A DNA stretch of 64,000 bases, taken from the NCBI GenBank assembly GCA_028278205.1, contig JANQES010000122.1:24602-88601 (forward strand), written 5' to 3'. The notes under the pieces are model-generated. The model was not told where the DNA came from. It saw only the letters and a program-made list of their open reading frames with translations, and searched no databases. Shown here piece after piece: positions 34,796 to 43,416 of this stretch. Every line of letters starts with the position of its first letter. Within the stretch, counting starts at the first letter, position 1. A program made the translations under genes and the position numbers. Source of the DNA: Rhodothermales bacterium. Its GTDB lineage: Bacteria; Bacteroidota; Rhodothermia; Rhodothermales; Bin80.

Positions 34796-36217
34796 ATGCT
34801 CCACGATCTCCAGATTCTCGAAGACCCCGGATCAAGTCCGGGGCAGGCTCTCGACGCGCCGAAGGTGGCTGCCGAGGAGACACCCGGCGCGCGGCGGGTG
34901 TATCTGGAGACGTACGGCTGCCAGATGAACGTGTCGGATTCGGAGATCGTCGCGGCGGTGCTGCGCGAGGGCGGCTTCGGGCTCACACGCGATCCGGAGG
35001 CCGCCGACGTGGTGCTGCTCAACACCTGCGCCATCCGCGACAACGCCGAGCAGAAGGTCCGCCATCGCCTCGACTTTTTCCGCGCCCGCAAGCGCAAGCG
35101 CGATGAAGATCTGAAGATCGGCGTGCTCGGCTGCATGGCCGAGCGCCTGCGCCACAAGCTGCTCGAAGAAGAACACCTCGTCGATATCGTCGTCGGGCCG
35201 GATGCCTATCGCGATCTGCCGCGCCTGCTTCACGAGACCGACGACACGGGTCAGGCGGCGGTCAACGTCCAGCTCTCGCGCGAAGAGACCTACGCCGACA
35301 TCGCGCCGGTGCGCTACGACACCAACGGCGTGGCGGCCTTCGTCTCGATCATGCGCGGCTGCGACAACATGTGCGCTTTCTGCGTGGTGCCTTTCACGCG
35401 AGGCCGCGAGCGAAGCCGCCCGGCTACGAGCATCCTCGCCGAGTGCGCGCAGCTCGTCGATCAAGGCTACAAAGAGATCACCGTCCTGGGCCAGAACGTC
35501 AACTCGTACCGGCACACGCACGACGGCGCCTCGGTCGATTTCGCCGAGTTGCTCTATCGCATCAGCCTGCTCTCGCCCGGCCTCCGCATTCGCTATTCGA
35601 CGAGCCATCCCAAGGATTGCTCGGATGCGTTGCTGCACGTCCACCGCGAGCGGCCCAACGTGTGCAACTACATCCACCTGCCCGTCCAGCACGGCAACAC
35701 GGATGTGCTCCAACGGATGCGCCGCACCTACACGCGCGACGAATACCTCGCCCTCGTCGACCGCGCCCGCTCGATCTGCCCCGGCATCTCGCTCTCGACC
35801 GATATCATCGCCGGTTTCTGCGGCGAGACCGAAGACGAACACCGCGACACGCTCTCGCTGCTGGCGCGCGTCCGCTACGACCACGCCTTCATGTTCATGT
35901 ACTCCGAGCGACCCGAAACCTACGCCGCCCGCAAGTACACCGACGACGTGCCGCTCGCCGTCAAAAAGCGCCGCCTCAGCGAGATCATCGCGCTTCAAAC
36001 CCGCATCTCGCTCGAAAACAATCAGCAAGAAATCGGACGCATCCACACCGTCCTCGTCGAAGGCCCGAGCCGCCGCAGCGACGCCCAACTCTGCGGACGC
36101 ACCGATTCGAACAAAATGACCGTCTTCGACCGGCAGGATTTCGAAAAAGGCCAGTACGTCCGCGTCCGCATCACCGGCTGCACCTCGGCGACGTTGCTGG
36201 GTGAAGCGGTTGTTTAA
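34796..36217 (+). CDS. miaB: tRNA-2-methylthio-N6-dimethylallyladenosine synthase
   Basis: 473 residues. The UPF0004 domain has YLETYGCQMNVSDSE, LLNTCAIRDNAEQKV and GVLGCMAERL; the radical SAM domain has MRGCDNMCAFCVVPFTRGRE (CxxxCxxC), and a TRAM domain closes it (GQYVRVRITGC). It thiomethylates A37 of tRNAs that carry i6A. I chose ATG 34796 over the TTG at 34778, which falls in the repeat arm. The first about 35 residues are not part of the fold and include DNA of a CCCCGGA-TCAAG-TCCGGGG palindrome. Confidence 0.95.
   Translation: MLHDLQILEDPGSSPGQALDAPKVAAEETPGARRVYLETYGCQMNVSDSEIVAAVLREGGFGLTRDPEAADVVLLNTCAIRDNAEQKVRHRLDFFRARKRKRDEDLKIGVLGCMAERLRHKLLEEEHLVDIVVGPDAYRDLPRLLHETDDTGQAAVNVQLSREETYADIAPVRYDTNGVAAFVSIMRGCDNMCAFCVVPFTRGRERSRPATSILAECAQLVDQGYKEITVLGQNVNSYRHTHDGASVDFAELLYRISLLSPGLRIRYSTSHPKDCSDALLHVHRERPNVCNYIHLPVQHGNTDVLQRMRRTYTRDEYLALVDRARSICPGISLSTDIIAGFCGETEDEHRDTLSLLARVRYDHAFMFMYSERPETYAARKYTDDVPLAVKKRRLSEIIALQTRISLENNQQEIGRIHTVLVEGPSRRSDAQLCGRTDSNKMTVFDRQDFEKGQYVRVRITGCTSATLLGEAVV
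34825..34843. repeat. Palindrome inside the miaB N-terminal codons
   Basis: CCCCGGATCAAGTCCGGGG: 7-bp arms around TCAAG, read in frame as DPGSSPG. It lies in the non-conserved N-terminal extension. Confidence 0.8.
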
Positions 36218-36369
36218 TTTTGGATTTTAGATTTTGGATTTTGGATTGTTATTCTTCAGCGGTAGTCAATAAACGGATAAGCCGTGCTGGTCGGGGCCGC
36301 TGTAATTGTCTCGATTGAGTAAATACGCTTCGAAAACCTCCCAATCCAAAATCTAAAATCCAAAATCGT
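36217..36369. repeat. Junction inverted repeat, GATTTTGG word family (miaB/DUF4286)
   Basis: TTTTGGATTTTAGATTTTGG on the left and CCAATCCAAAATCTAAAATCC on the right. The inner part is imperfect (no clean terminator stem). The right arm ends 4 nt before the DUF4286 ATG. Confidence 0.85.
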
Positions 36370-36372
36370 CCC

Positions 36373-36681
36373 ATGGTAATCTACGAAGTCAACATCGAGG
36401 TGGACGGCGCGGCGGCGGAAGAGATGGCCGTGTGGATGAAAACGCACGTCCGCGAGATGCTCGAATTCGACGGCTTTGAGGGCGCGACGTGGTATTTTCT
36501 CGACCCCGAAGCCGGGCGGCAGCGGTGGAGCATTCATTATCAAGTCGATAGCTGGAAACACCTCAACGATTATTTCGAAAACCACGCCGAGGCGATGCGG
36601 CAGGATGGATTGAATCGATTCGGCGGAAAATTCTCGGCCAACCGGCGCATCCTCTACGAACGGGAACAGTTCAAGCAGTAA
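36373..36681 (+). CDS. DUF4286 family protein
   Basis: 102 residues. MVIYEVNIEVDGAAAEEMAV is the family N-terminus (YEVNI followed by a dimeric ferredoxin-like fold); HVREMLEFDGFEGATWY and the C-terminal FSANRRILYE fit as well. Such small proteins occur widely in Bacteroidota and have no assigned function. No ribosome binding site is possible because the repeat arm abuts the start. In front of a sigma-54 activator but separated from it by two hairpins. Confidence 0.88.
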   Translation: MVIYEVNIEVDGAAAEEMAVWMKTHVREMLEFDGFEGATWYFLDPEAGRQRWSIHYQVDSWKHLNDYFENHAEAMRQDGLNRFGGKFSANRRILYEREQFKQ

Positions 36682-36682
36682 T

Positions 36683-36708
36683 TGTTTTTTCCGTTGACGG
36701 AAAAAACA
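36683..36708 (+). terminator. Hairpin downstream of the DUF4286 gene
   Basis: GTTTTTTCCGTTGACGGAAAAAAC, two bases after the stop; symmetric, so active in either direction. Confidence 0.6.
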
Positions 36709-36718
36709 AAACAGACTT

Positions 36719-36739
36719 TAAAATGACGCAGTCATTTTA
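36719..36739. promoter_or_regulatory. Stem-loop immediately before the sigma-54 activator start
   Basis: TAAAATGACGCAGTCATTTTA: an 8-9 bp stem with its 3' arm two bases before the ATG at 36742. It may mask translation or bind a protein; inference only. Confidence 0.5.
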
Positions 36740-36741
36740 TC

Positions 36742-38049
36742 ATGGATAGACAGGCGGTACAAGAACGGTTCGGCATCATCGGCACGTCGGCGGCCATTTA
36801 CCACGTGATCGACCGGGCGCGGCAGGTGGCGCGGACCGACATCACGGTGCTCGTCGAGGGCGAGAGCGGCGTCGGCAAAGAATTGATCGCGCACGCCATT
36901 CACGAGATGAGCCCCCGGCGGCACGGGCCGCTCAAGATCATCAACACCGGCGCCATCCCCGAAGGCCTCATCGAATCGGAACTCTTCGGCGCGGAGAAGG
37001 GCGCCTACACCGGCGCCTCGGAAAAACGCATCGGCCTCTTCGAAGATGCCGACGGCGGCACGGTCTTCCTCGATGAGATCGGCGAGATGCCGCTGGCGGC
37101 GCAGGTGAAGTTGTTGCGTGTGTTGGAGAGCGGCGCCTTCAGCCGCGTCGGCTCGTCGACGCTGCGCAAGACCGACGTGCGGGTGCTGGCGGCGACGAAC
37201 AAGGATCTGGGCCGCGAGGTCGAAGCCGGGCGCTTCCGCGAAGACCTGTACTATCGTCTCAGCACCGTCATCATCAAGATCCCGCCGCTGCGCGAGCGCG
37301 CCGACGACATCCTGCCGATCTTCGAGACGTTCCTGCATCAACTCGCGCAAAAATACGGCACCGCCCGCCGCCGGCTCGACGAGAGCGCCGTGCAACTCTT
37401 GCGGCAGTATCGCTGGCCGGGCAACGTGCGCGAGTTGCGCAACGTGGCCGAGCAGGTGGTGGTCTTGCATCGCGGCGAGACCGTCACGGCGGAGGCCGTC
37501 CGGCCTTTCTTGCGCGGCGTGACGGCAGCCAGCACGCCCGGCACGGCGCTGATGGCCATCAGCCGCGCCGCCCCCAGCGAACCCGACGCCTTCCGCGAGC
37601 GCGAACTGATATACCGCGCCCTGCTGGAACTACGCCTGGAGATGCGCGACCTGAAAGAGGAAATGGCGAAGCTGACCGCCGGCCTCGGCACGGCCCCCGC
37701 GCGCGAGGTCTTCGAACCCGGCGACCTGCCACCCGAACGCCGCGACTTCGTCATCCTGGGCGAACCCGACAAAGAGGACTACGGCGGCTTCATCGAGGAT
37801 GTGACCTATGAGATCGAAGGCGACGAAGACCCGCTCTCTTCCAACGGAAGGCGCCTCGAAGACGCCGCGCCGGAGACCGGCCCGCCACGCGACGAACCGC
37901 CGGTGCCTACCCTCGAAGACGCCGAACGCACGCTGATCACCAAAGCCCTCAAGTATTACGAAGGCAACCGCCGCCAGACAGCCAAAGCCCTCGGTATCAG
38001 CGAGCGAACGCTCTACCGCAAACTGAAAGAACTCGATGAAGACCTTTAG
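36742..38049 (+). CDS. Sigma-54-dependent transcriptional activator (no receiver domain)
   Basis: 435 residues. The AAA+ domain begins almost at the N-terminus: Walker A GESGVGKE (40-47), GAEKGAYTGA as the sigma-54 contact loop (GAYTGA for the usual GAFTGA), VFLDEIGEM Walker B, and WPGNVRELRN. A long acidic linker follows, and the C-terminus is a Fis-type helix-turn-helix (NRRQTAKALGISERTLYRKL). With no N-terminal sensor domain, its activity must be set by level or partner. It overlaps the frame of the LptE-like gene, which suggests translational linkage. Confidence 0.93.
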   Translation: MDRQAVQERFGIIGTSAAIYHVIDRARQVARTDITVLVEGESGVGKELIAHAIHEMSPRRHGPLKIINTGAIPEGLIESELFGAEKGAYTGASEKRIGLFEDADGGTVFLDEIGEMPLAAQVKLLRVLESGAFSRVGSSTLRKTDVRVLAATNKDLGREVEAGRFREDLYYRLSTVIIKIPPLRERADDILPIFETFLHQLAQKYGTARRRLDESAVQLLRQYRWPGNVRELRNVAEQVVVLHRGETVTAEAVRPFLRGVTAASTPGTALMAISRAAPSEPDAFRERELIYRALLELRLEMRDLKEEMAKLTAGLGTAPAREVFEPGDLPPERRDFVILGEPDKEDYGGFIEDVTYEIEGDEDPLSSNGRRLEDAAPETGPPRDEPPVPTLEDAERTLITKALKYYEGNRRQTAKALGISERTLYRKLKELDEDL

Positions 38050-38050
38050 G

Positions 38051-38126
38051 GAGAGTCGGAGAGCCGGAGAGCCGGAGAGTCGGAGAAAAAAATCCCCGAC
38101 TCCCCGACTCCCCGACTCCCCGACTC
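38051..38126. repeat. Junction inverted repeat, GAGTCGG word family (inside the LptE open frame)
   Basis: GAGAGTCGGAGAGCCGG repeated on the left and CCCCGACTCCCCGACTCC on the right around an A-run. It is open in the frame of the next gene, so it could be translated if that gene starts at 38036. Confidence 0.85.
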
Positions 38127-38140
38127 ATACGAAGTCGTTT

Positions 38141-38653
38141 GTGCAACGCGCCGGCCTCGCGATAGCCCTCCTCGGCCTCCTGCTGGCCGCCCCAGGCTGC
38201 GCCTACTACAGTTTCACCGGCGCGACGATTCCGGCCAATCTCAACACGGTGGCCATCCCCCTGGTCGAAGACAACAGCCTCAGCCCGTTGACGACGCTCG
38301 ACGAAGAGCTGACGGAGCTGTTAACCAACCGATTCGTGCAACAAACGCGCCTGACGCTGGAAACCAACGAGGACGAAGCCGACGTCATCCTGACAGCCCG
38401 CATCGACCGCTACACCAACGCCCCGACGTCGGTCAGCGGCCAGGAGCGGGCCGAGTTCAACCGGGTGACTCTCACCGTCTCGGTTCGGTACTACAACCGG
38501 GTCGAAGACAAAGAAGTGTTTCAGCGCAGCTTTAACAGCTTCGACGATTACGACCCCATTCAGGGCGGATTGGAGCAGGAAGAAGAAGCCGCCCGTAACG
38601 CCCTCGAAAACATCGCCGACGACATCTTCACCGCCGCCACGTCGAACTGGTAG
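38141..38653 (+). CDS. lptE: LptE-like outer-membrane lipoprotein (LPS assembly)
   Basis: 170 residues from GTG 38141 (VQRAGLAIALLGLLLAAPGC), a lipoprotein signal with lipobox APGC. ATG 38036 in the same frame would add 35 Arg/Ser/Pro-rich residues encoded by the GAGTCGG repeat and overlap the activator gene by 14 bp; I prefer GTG but the start is not certain. The mature region has AYYSFTGATIPANLNTVAIP and ELLTNRFVQQTRLTLE, the LptE pattern of Bacteroidota. LptE with LptD inserts lipopolysaccharide into the outer membrane. Confidence 0.8.
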   Translation: MQRAGLAIALLGLLLAAPGCAYYSFTGATIPANLNTVAIPLVEDNSLSPLTTLDEELTELLTNRFVQQTRLTLETNEDEADVILTARIDRYTNAPTSVSGQERAEFNRVTLTVSVRYYNRVEDKEVFQRSFNSFDDYDPIQGGLEQEEEAARNALENIADDIFTAATSNW

Positions 38654-38756
38654 GGAATGGCGAGTGTCGAATGTCGAGTGATGGCTTGAGCTCAGTAACA
38701 ACTACTTCGGCCCGGATACAGAGTATTCGACATTCGACACTCGACAATCGACCTTC
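38654..38756. repeat. Junction inverted repeat, TCGACATTCG word family (lptE/glycosyltransferase)
   Basis: GCGAGTGTCGAATGTCGAG on the left and ATTCGACATTCGACACTCG on the right. The right arm ends 3 nt before the glycosyltransferase ATG. Confidence 0.85.
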
Positions 38757-38758
38757 CT

Positions 38759-40240
38759 ATGATAGCCGTTCTCTATGCGGTGGCGATGGCGGTGCTGCTG
38801 GCCTACGGGTTGAACCTGTTGTGGCTGGCGGTGGTCTATGCCCGGCAAGACCGGCTGCGGCCCGGCCCCGTACCCGATCCCGACGCCGTGCCCACGCCGG
38901 ACGCCACGTGGCCCGTCGTCACGGTGCAGCTTCCGCTTTACAACGAAGCCCTCGTCGTCGAACGGCTCATCGATACGTGCGCGGCGCTGGTCTATCCGAG
39001 ACGCCGCCTCGAAATACAGGTGCTCGACGACTCGACCGACGAGACGACGGCGCTGGCGGCCCGCCGCGTGCGCTACTGGAAAGGACGCGGCCTCGACATC
39101 GTCCACATCCATCGCACCAACCGCGAGGGCTACAAGGCCGGCGCCCTGCAAAACGGCCTCAAGATGGCACGCGGCGACCTCATCGCCATCTTCGACGCCG
39201 ACTTTATCCCGCAGCCGGATTTCCTGCAACGGCTCGTCCCCCACTTCGAAGACCCGGCCGTCGGCATGGCGCAGGCGCGCTGGGGCCACCTCAACGCCGA
39301 CGACTCGCTCCTGACCCGCATCCAGGCCTTCGGCCTCGACGCCCACTTTGCCGTCGAGCAGTACGTGCGCAACCAGGCCGGGTGTTTTATGAACTTCAAC
39401 GGCACCGCCGGTATGTGGCGCCGGGAGTGCATCGAAGAGGCCGGCGGTTGGCACGGCGACACCCTCGCCGAAGACCTCGACCTGAGCTACCGCGCTCAAC
39501 TGAAAGGCTGGCAGTTCCGCTTCCTGCCGGACATCGAAGCGCCCGCCGAGTTGCCGGTGGATCTCAACGCGCTGCGCACCCAGCAATTCCGCTGGACCAA
39601 AGGCGCCGCCGAGACGGCGCTCAAGATGATGGGGCGGCTCTGGCGGTCGGCCCAGCCCCGGCGCGTCAAGTTCGAAGGCACGCTGCACCTGACAGCGCAC
39701 CTCGTTTTTCCGTTCCTGGCGCTGGCCGCCGTGCTGCACGCGCCGCTGTTGATGCTCGAAAACGCGGGGCGGGGGCCGGGCGAGGTGTATTTCGCGGTGC
39801 TGGGGTTGGGCCTGCTGGGCTTCGTCGGTTTTTTTCTGGCGACGCTTTTTGCCCAGCGGGCGCTCTATCCGAACTGGGCGCGGCGGCTGCTTTTTTTCCC
39901 GCTCTTCATGGCCGGCAGCATGGGCATGGCGCTCAACAACACGCGAGCCATCTGGCAGGCGCTGCGCGGCAAACGCTCGGCTTTCGTGCGCACGCCTAAG
40001 TACAGCGAGACGGCCACGGCCAAAGGCTCCTGGTGGAAGACCCGCTACGCCAACACCCGCATCCCGCCGGTGATGTGGTTCGAGGCGCTGCTGGCGCTCT
40101 ACTGCGTGGCCGGGCTCGCGGCCATCGCCGTGCAGGGCGAATGGGCGGCGGTGCCGTTTCAGGCCTTCTTCGCGCTGGCCTTCGCGCTCGTGACGGCCTA
40201 CAACGTGCGGCAATTCTGGCTGGGGCGGCAGGGGGCTTAG
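38759..40240 (+). CDS. Family 2 glycosyltransferase, membrane-bound (cellulose-synthase-like)
   Basis: 493 residues. N-terminal transmembrane helix (AVAMAVLLAYGLNLLWLAVV), then a GT2 domain with VTVQLPLYNEALVVERLI, VLDDSTDET, IAIFDADFIPQPDF, EDLDLSYRAQLKGW and QQFRWTKG (the D, D, D, QxxRW set of processive synthases). Four more helices near the C-terminus (VFPFLALAAVLHAPLLML, and others). It likely builds a beta-linked polysaccharide or glucan across the inner membrane. No PilZ domain is present. Confidence 0.92.
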   Translation: MIAVLYAVAMAVLLAYGLNLLWLAVVYARQDRLRPGPVPDPDAVPTPDATWPVVTVQLPLYNEALVVERLIDTCAALVYPRRRLEIQVLDDSTDETTALAARRVRYWKGRGLDIVHIHRTNREGYKAGALQNGLKMARGDLIAIFDADFIPQPDFLQRLVPHFEDPAVGMAQARWGHLNADDSLLTRIQAFGLDAHFAVEQYVRNQAGCFMNFNGTAGMWRRECIEEAGGWHGDTLAEDLDLSYRAQLKGWQFRFLPDIEAPAELPVDLNALRTQQFRWTKGAAETALKMMGRLWRSAQPRRVKFEGTLHLTAHLVFPFLALAAVLHAPLLMLENAGRGPGEVYFAVLGLGLLGFVGFFLATLFAQRALYPNWARRLLFFPLFMAGSMGMALNNTRAIWQALRGKRSAFVRTPKYSETATAKGSWWKTRYANTRIPPVMWFEALLALYCVAGLAAIAVQGEWAAVPFQAFFALAFALVTAYNVRQFWLGRQGA

Positions 40241-40325
40241 AGCGTTTTTACTTCGTCAGTCGCGAAGCCTGTGCTGAACTTGATTCAGTGCTCGTGTCAG
40301 TTGCGTGAATGCCCTGCCCGAATCG

Positions 40326-40388
40326 AAAGGGCGAGAGGGAGACAAAACTTAAAATCCCCCTTTCTCCCTCTCGCCCGTTCCCCCTCTC
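40326..40388. repeat. Junction inverted repeat, GGGCGAGAGGGAG word family (convergent)
   Basis: AAGGGCGAGAGGGAGAC on the left, TTTCTCCCTCTCGCCCG and TTCCCCCTCTC on the right, between the glycosyltransferase and the MNT gene. Confidence 0.8.
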
Positions 40389-40400
40389 AATCTTGATCCG

Positions 40401-40733
40401 TCATGCCGTAAAGATGGGTTGCGCCGTACTGAGGATGGCCTCGCGGCGGATCCAGTTGTGGCTGTTTTCGACGGAGGAACGCGTGACGAGATCGACGTCC
40501 CGTTCGAGAAGGGTTTCTAGCTCGCGTTGTATCCGGGCGAGGTCGAGTAAGCTCCACCGCGACTCCGGGGCAAAGCGCACGAGCACGTCCACGTCGCTGT
40601 CGGGGCGAAAATCATTCCGCAATACGGAGCCGAACAGAGACAACTCCGTGATCTTCCAGCGTCGGCAAAACGCCTCGATGGCGGGGCGGGGCAGGGCCAG
40701 ATGAGGAGATATGGCTGGGGATGCAGCGGGCAT
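40401..40733 (-). CDS. Minimal nucleotidyltransferase (MNT-type antitoxin)
   Basis: 110 residues. The nucleotidyltransferase core is LSLFGSVLRNDFRPDSDVDVLVRF: GSxxRxDxxxxSDxDxLV with the two metal-binding aspartates. Such MNT proteins usually pair with a HEPN toxin; here there is no HEPN gene next to it, so it is an orphan antitoxin or a stand-alone enzyme. It is convergent to the glycosyltransferase and divergent from the next gene. Confidence 0.87.
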   Translation of the reverse strand: MPAASPAISPHLALPRPAIEAFCRRWKITELSLFGSVLRNDFRPDSDVDVLVRFAPESRWSLLDLARIQRELETLLERDVDLVTRSSVENSHNWIRREAILSTAQPIFTA

Positions 40734-40897
40734 GGTTCGCGTTCAAGCATAGAAAGTTTGATTCTTTAACCCAGAGCCTGGGAGATCGTTCTACCATCGC
40801 CCCTCAAAGAAAATCTTCCATCCGCCGATACTTGCTTGAAGTGCCCGGCAATGTGTACTTTGCCTGCTGCAACGGAGCGAATCACCAATTCCCCCCC

Positions 40898-42070
40898 ATG
40901 GCTATTTTAGATCTTCAGGAGGCACTTGATCTCATCGAAGCGGGCCGGGCCGACGAGGCCATTCCCCTGTTGACGACGTGGACGCAGCAGATGCCCACGC
41001 ACGCGGCGGTACACGTGGTGCTCGCGCGCGCCTACGAAGCCGCCGAACAATGGACCGAAGCGCAGGCGGCCTGGAAAGGCGCGCATTTTCTGATGCCCAA
41101 CAGCCCGGCCATCACCGAAGGCCTGGCCCGCGCCCGCACCGCAGCCATGCAGGCACCGCCCGGCGAGGAAGATCACCTGGTGATGGACCTGGACCTGGAA
41201 GCCGAGTTTGAGGCCACCCTGGAGGCGCTCTTCAACCCCTTCACGCTGCCGCAACAGGCCGAGCCCCTTCCCGAAGCACCCCCCGAACCGCCTCGAGAAA
41301 AAGACCCTGCGCTGACGCAGGTAGAAGCCGCCCTGGCCGCCGCCGCCCAGGAGGATGAAGAAGTGAGAGCCATCATCGACGAGGTCGGCGCCGAAACGGA
41401 TGATGTGCTCATCGAAGAAGAAGAACCTCCCGCCGAGCCGGAGACCAATGACGTGCTCATCGAAGAAGAACCTCCTGCCGAGCCGGAGACTTCCGGCGAG
41501 GCCCCGGCGCCTGCCAGCGAAACAGAAACTGCCGAGGCCGTCGAGGCACCTCCCCCAGAGCCGGATCCTGAGGCGGCGAAGTCGATCTACGACGAGATCG
41601 AGGAGTTGATCGAGGAAAAGCAAAGCCAGAAAAAGGGCACTCCCAAAAAAGCCAAAGAAACGCCGTTAGAGGAAGAAAAGAAAGCCATCGAGGCGCTGGA
41701 GGCGATGGTGCGCGAAGCCGCCGAGGATGACGGCGGCGGGGTCGTAGAAGATTGGCAAGACTTCGAACCCGAGACCCCGGCAGAAGCGCCGCCGAAGGAC
41801 AAAGACTTCGAAGACCTCGAACGGCTCATCAGCGAACTCGAATCGGCCCGCATCGTGCCGCAGCCGGCCCTCGAAGACGTGCCGCCGCCCGACCTCGAAG
41901 ACGACATCGAGGGCATGGTCTCGGAGACGCTCGCCCGCATCTACGCCTCGCAAGAACAGTACAGCGAAGCCGCCCGCGTCTACGAACAACTGGCCCTCCA
42001 ACACCCCGACGAGGCCGACCGCTTCAACCAACTCGCCGCCGAAATGAACACCCTCGCCGGAGGAGGGTAG
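40898..42070 (+). CDS. Acidic tetratricopeptide-repeat protein
   Basis: 390 residues from MAILDLQEALDLIEAGRADE; the open frame extends upstream to 40721 but lacks a plausible start context. A TPR pair (AGRADEAIPLLTTW, HVVLARAYEAAEQWTEAQ) is followed by a strongly acidic low-complexity middle with a repeated DVLIEEEPPAEPET unit and coiled-coil stretches, and a last TPR at the C-terminus (ARIYASQEQYSEAARVYEQL). No signal peptide. The repeated units suggest a scaffold; function unknown. Confidence 0.82.
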   Translation: MAILDLQEALDLIEAGRADEAIPLLTTWTQQMPTHAAVHVVLARAYEAAEQWTEAQAAWKGAHFLMPNSPAITEGLARARTAAMQAPPGEEDHLVMDLDLEAEFEATLEALFNPFTLPQQAEPLPEAPPEPPREKDPALTQVEAALAAAAQEDEEVRAIIDEVGAETDDVLIEEEEPPAEPETNDVLIEEEPPAEPETSGEAPAPASETETAEAVEAPPPEPDPEAAKSIYDEIEELIEEKQSQKKGTPKKAKETPLEEEKKAIEALEAMVREAAEDDGGGVVEDWQDFEPETPAEAPPKDKDFEDLERLISELESARIVPQPALEDVPPPDLEDDIEGMVSETLARIYASQEQYSEAARVYEQLALQHPDEADRFNQLAAEMNTLAGGG

Positions 42071-42072
42071 GA

Positions 42073-42248
42073 TTTTAGATTTTGAAATCGAAGATTACCG
42101 TAGGAATTTTGGATTTTGGATTGTTTATTTCCAATCCGCATTCAATAACCGAAAAAGCCGCGACGGTCGGATCCGCTGCGGCTTTTTCTGTTGAGACGAG
42201 GCTTCCAGATGAGACCAATCCAAAATCTAAAATCCAAAATCCAAAATC
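42073..42248. repeat. Junction inverted repeat, GATTTTGG word family, overlapping anmK 5' codons
   Basis: Left arm TTTTGGATTTTGGATTG, inner hairpin 42151-42188 (GAAAAAGCCGCGAC / GCTGCGGCTTTTTC), right arm CCAATCCAAAATCTAAAATCC. The right arm is the first codons of anmK. Confidence 0.9.
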
Positions 42249-43399
42249 CAACTCTGGTTGTTGGCTTGATGAGCGGCACGTCGCTCGATGGGATCGATGC
42301 CGTCGTGGCGCGGCTGGCCGGGAGCGGGCGCGATCTTCAGATCGAGCAGCGGGCCTTCGTCAGTGTGCCCTATCCGGAGGCGGTGCGGGCGCTGCTGCTG
42401 CGCAACTCGACGCCCGAAACCACGTCGGTCTACGAGCTTTCGCAGCTCAACGTCCGGCTGGCCCACGCCTACGCCGAGGTCGTCGGGCTGGCCGTTGCCG
42501 AGGCCGGGGTGTCGCTTGAGGCGCTCGACCTCGTCGGCTCGCACGGGCAGACGGTCTATCACGTCCCCGACGCCGAAGATTGCGCGGGCCTTCCGACCAC
42601 GTCCACCCTTCAGATCGGCGATCCGTCGGTGCTGGCGAACCTGCTCGGCGTGCCCGTCGTCGGCGATTTTCGCGTGGCCGACATGGCCCTCGGCGGCCAG
42701 GGCGCCCCGCTCGTGCCCTACTTCGACTACGTCTACTTCGCCGACGCCCACGAGACGCGCGGCCTGCTCAACCTCGGCGGCATCGCCAACCTGACGGTGC
42801 TGCCGAAAAGCGGCGGCCCGGACGCCGTCTATGCCTTCGACACCGGCCCGGCCAACATGGTGGTCGATGCCCTGGCGCAGCGTTTTTTTGACGTGCCTTT
42901 CGATGAAGACGGCGCGCTGGCAGCCTCCGGACGCATCGACCCCACCTTGCTCGATCATCTGATGGCGGATCCTTACTTCGCCCTGCCGCCGCCCAAATCG
43001 ACCGGGCGCGAACGCTACGGCGCGGCTTTCGTCGATCACCTCATCGAACACGCCGCCGCCCTGCCACCTGCCGATCTGATGGCTACAGCGACGATGCTGA
43101 CGGCGGCCTCGATCCACGACGCCTACACGCGTTTCTTCGCGACGGATCACCCGCTCGACGTGCTGATTGTCTCAGGCGGCGGGCGGCACAACCAGTTCCT
43201 GATGCGCCGCCTGGCCGAGCGCTTCGTCCCGGTCCCCGTCCGCCCCATCGACGCGTACGGCCTCGACGCCGATGCCAAAGAGGCGCTCTGCTTCGCCGTG
43301 CTGGCGCACGAGACACTCAACGGCGTCGCCACCAACGTGCCCTCGGTCACAGGCGCCTCGCGGCGGACGCTTTTGGGGAAGATTTGCTTGCCGTTGTAA
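42209..43399 (+). CDS. anmK: Anhydro-N-acetylmuramic acid kinase
   Basis: 396 residues. LVVGLMSGTSLDGIDAVVARL is the ATPase phosphate-1 motif; VGSHGQTVYHVP, DFRVADMALGGQGAPLVPY, LLNLGGIANLTVLP and VSGGGRHNQFLMRRL follow in the family order. The enzyme recycles peptidoglycan by making N-acetylmuramate 6-phosphate from anhydro-MurNAc. The start is unusual: the only ATG before VVGLMSG (42209) lies inside the right arm of the repeat, so residues 2-14 (RPIQNLKSKIQNP) come from it; TTG 42191 is possible too. Confidence 0.94.
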   Translation: MRPIQNLKSKIQNPTLVVGLMSGTSLDGIDAVVARLAGSGRDLQIEQRAFVSVPYPEAVRALLLRNSTPETTSVYELSQLNVRLAHAYAEVVGLAVAEAGVSLEALDLVGSHGQTVYHVPDAEDCAGLPTTSTLQIGDPSVLANLLGVPVVGDFRVADMALGGQGAPLVPYFDYVYFADAHETRGLLNLGGIANLTVLPKSGGPDAVYAFDTGPANMVVDALAQRFFDVPFDEDGALAASGRIDPTLLDHLMADPYFALPPPKSTGRERYGAAFVDHLIEHAAALPPADLMATATMLTAASIHDAYTRFFATDHPLDVLIVSGGGRHNQFLMRRLAERFVPVPVRPIDAYGLDADAKEALCFAVLAHETLNGVATNVPSVTGASRRTLLGKICLPL

Positions 43400-43416
43400 C
43401 GGAGTTCTTTGTTCTT

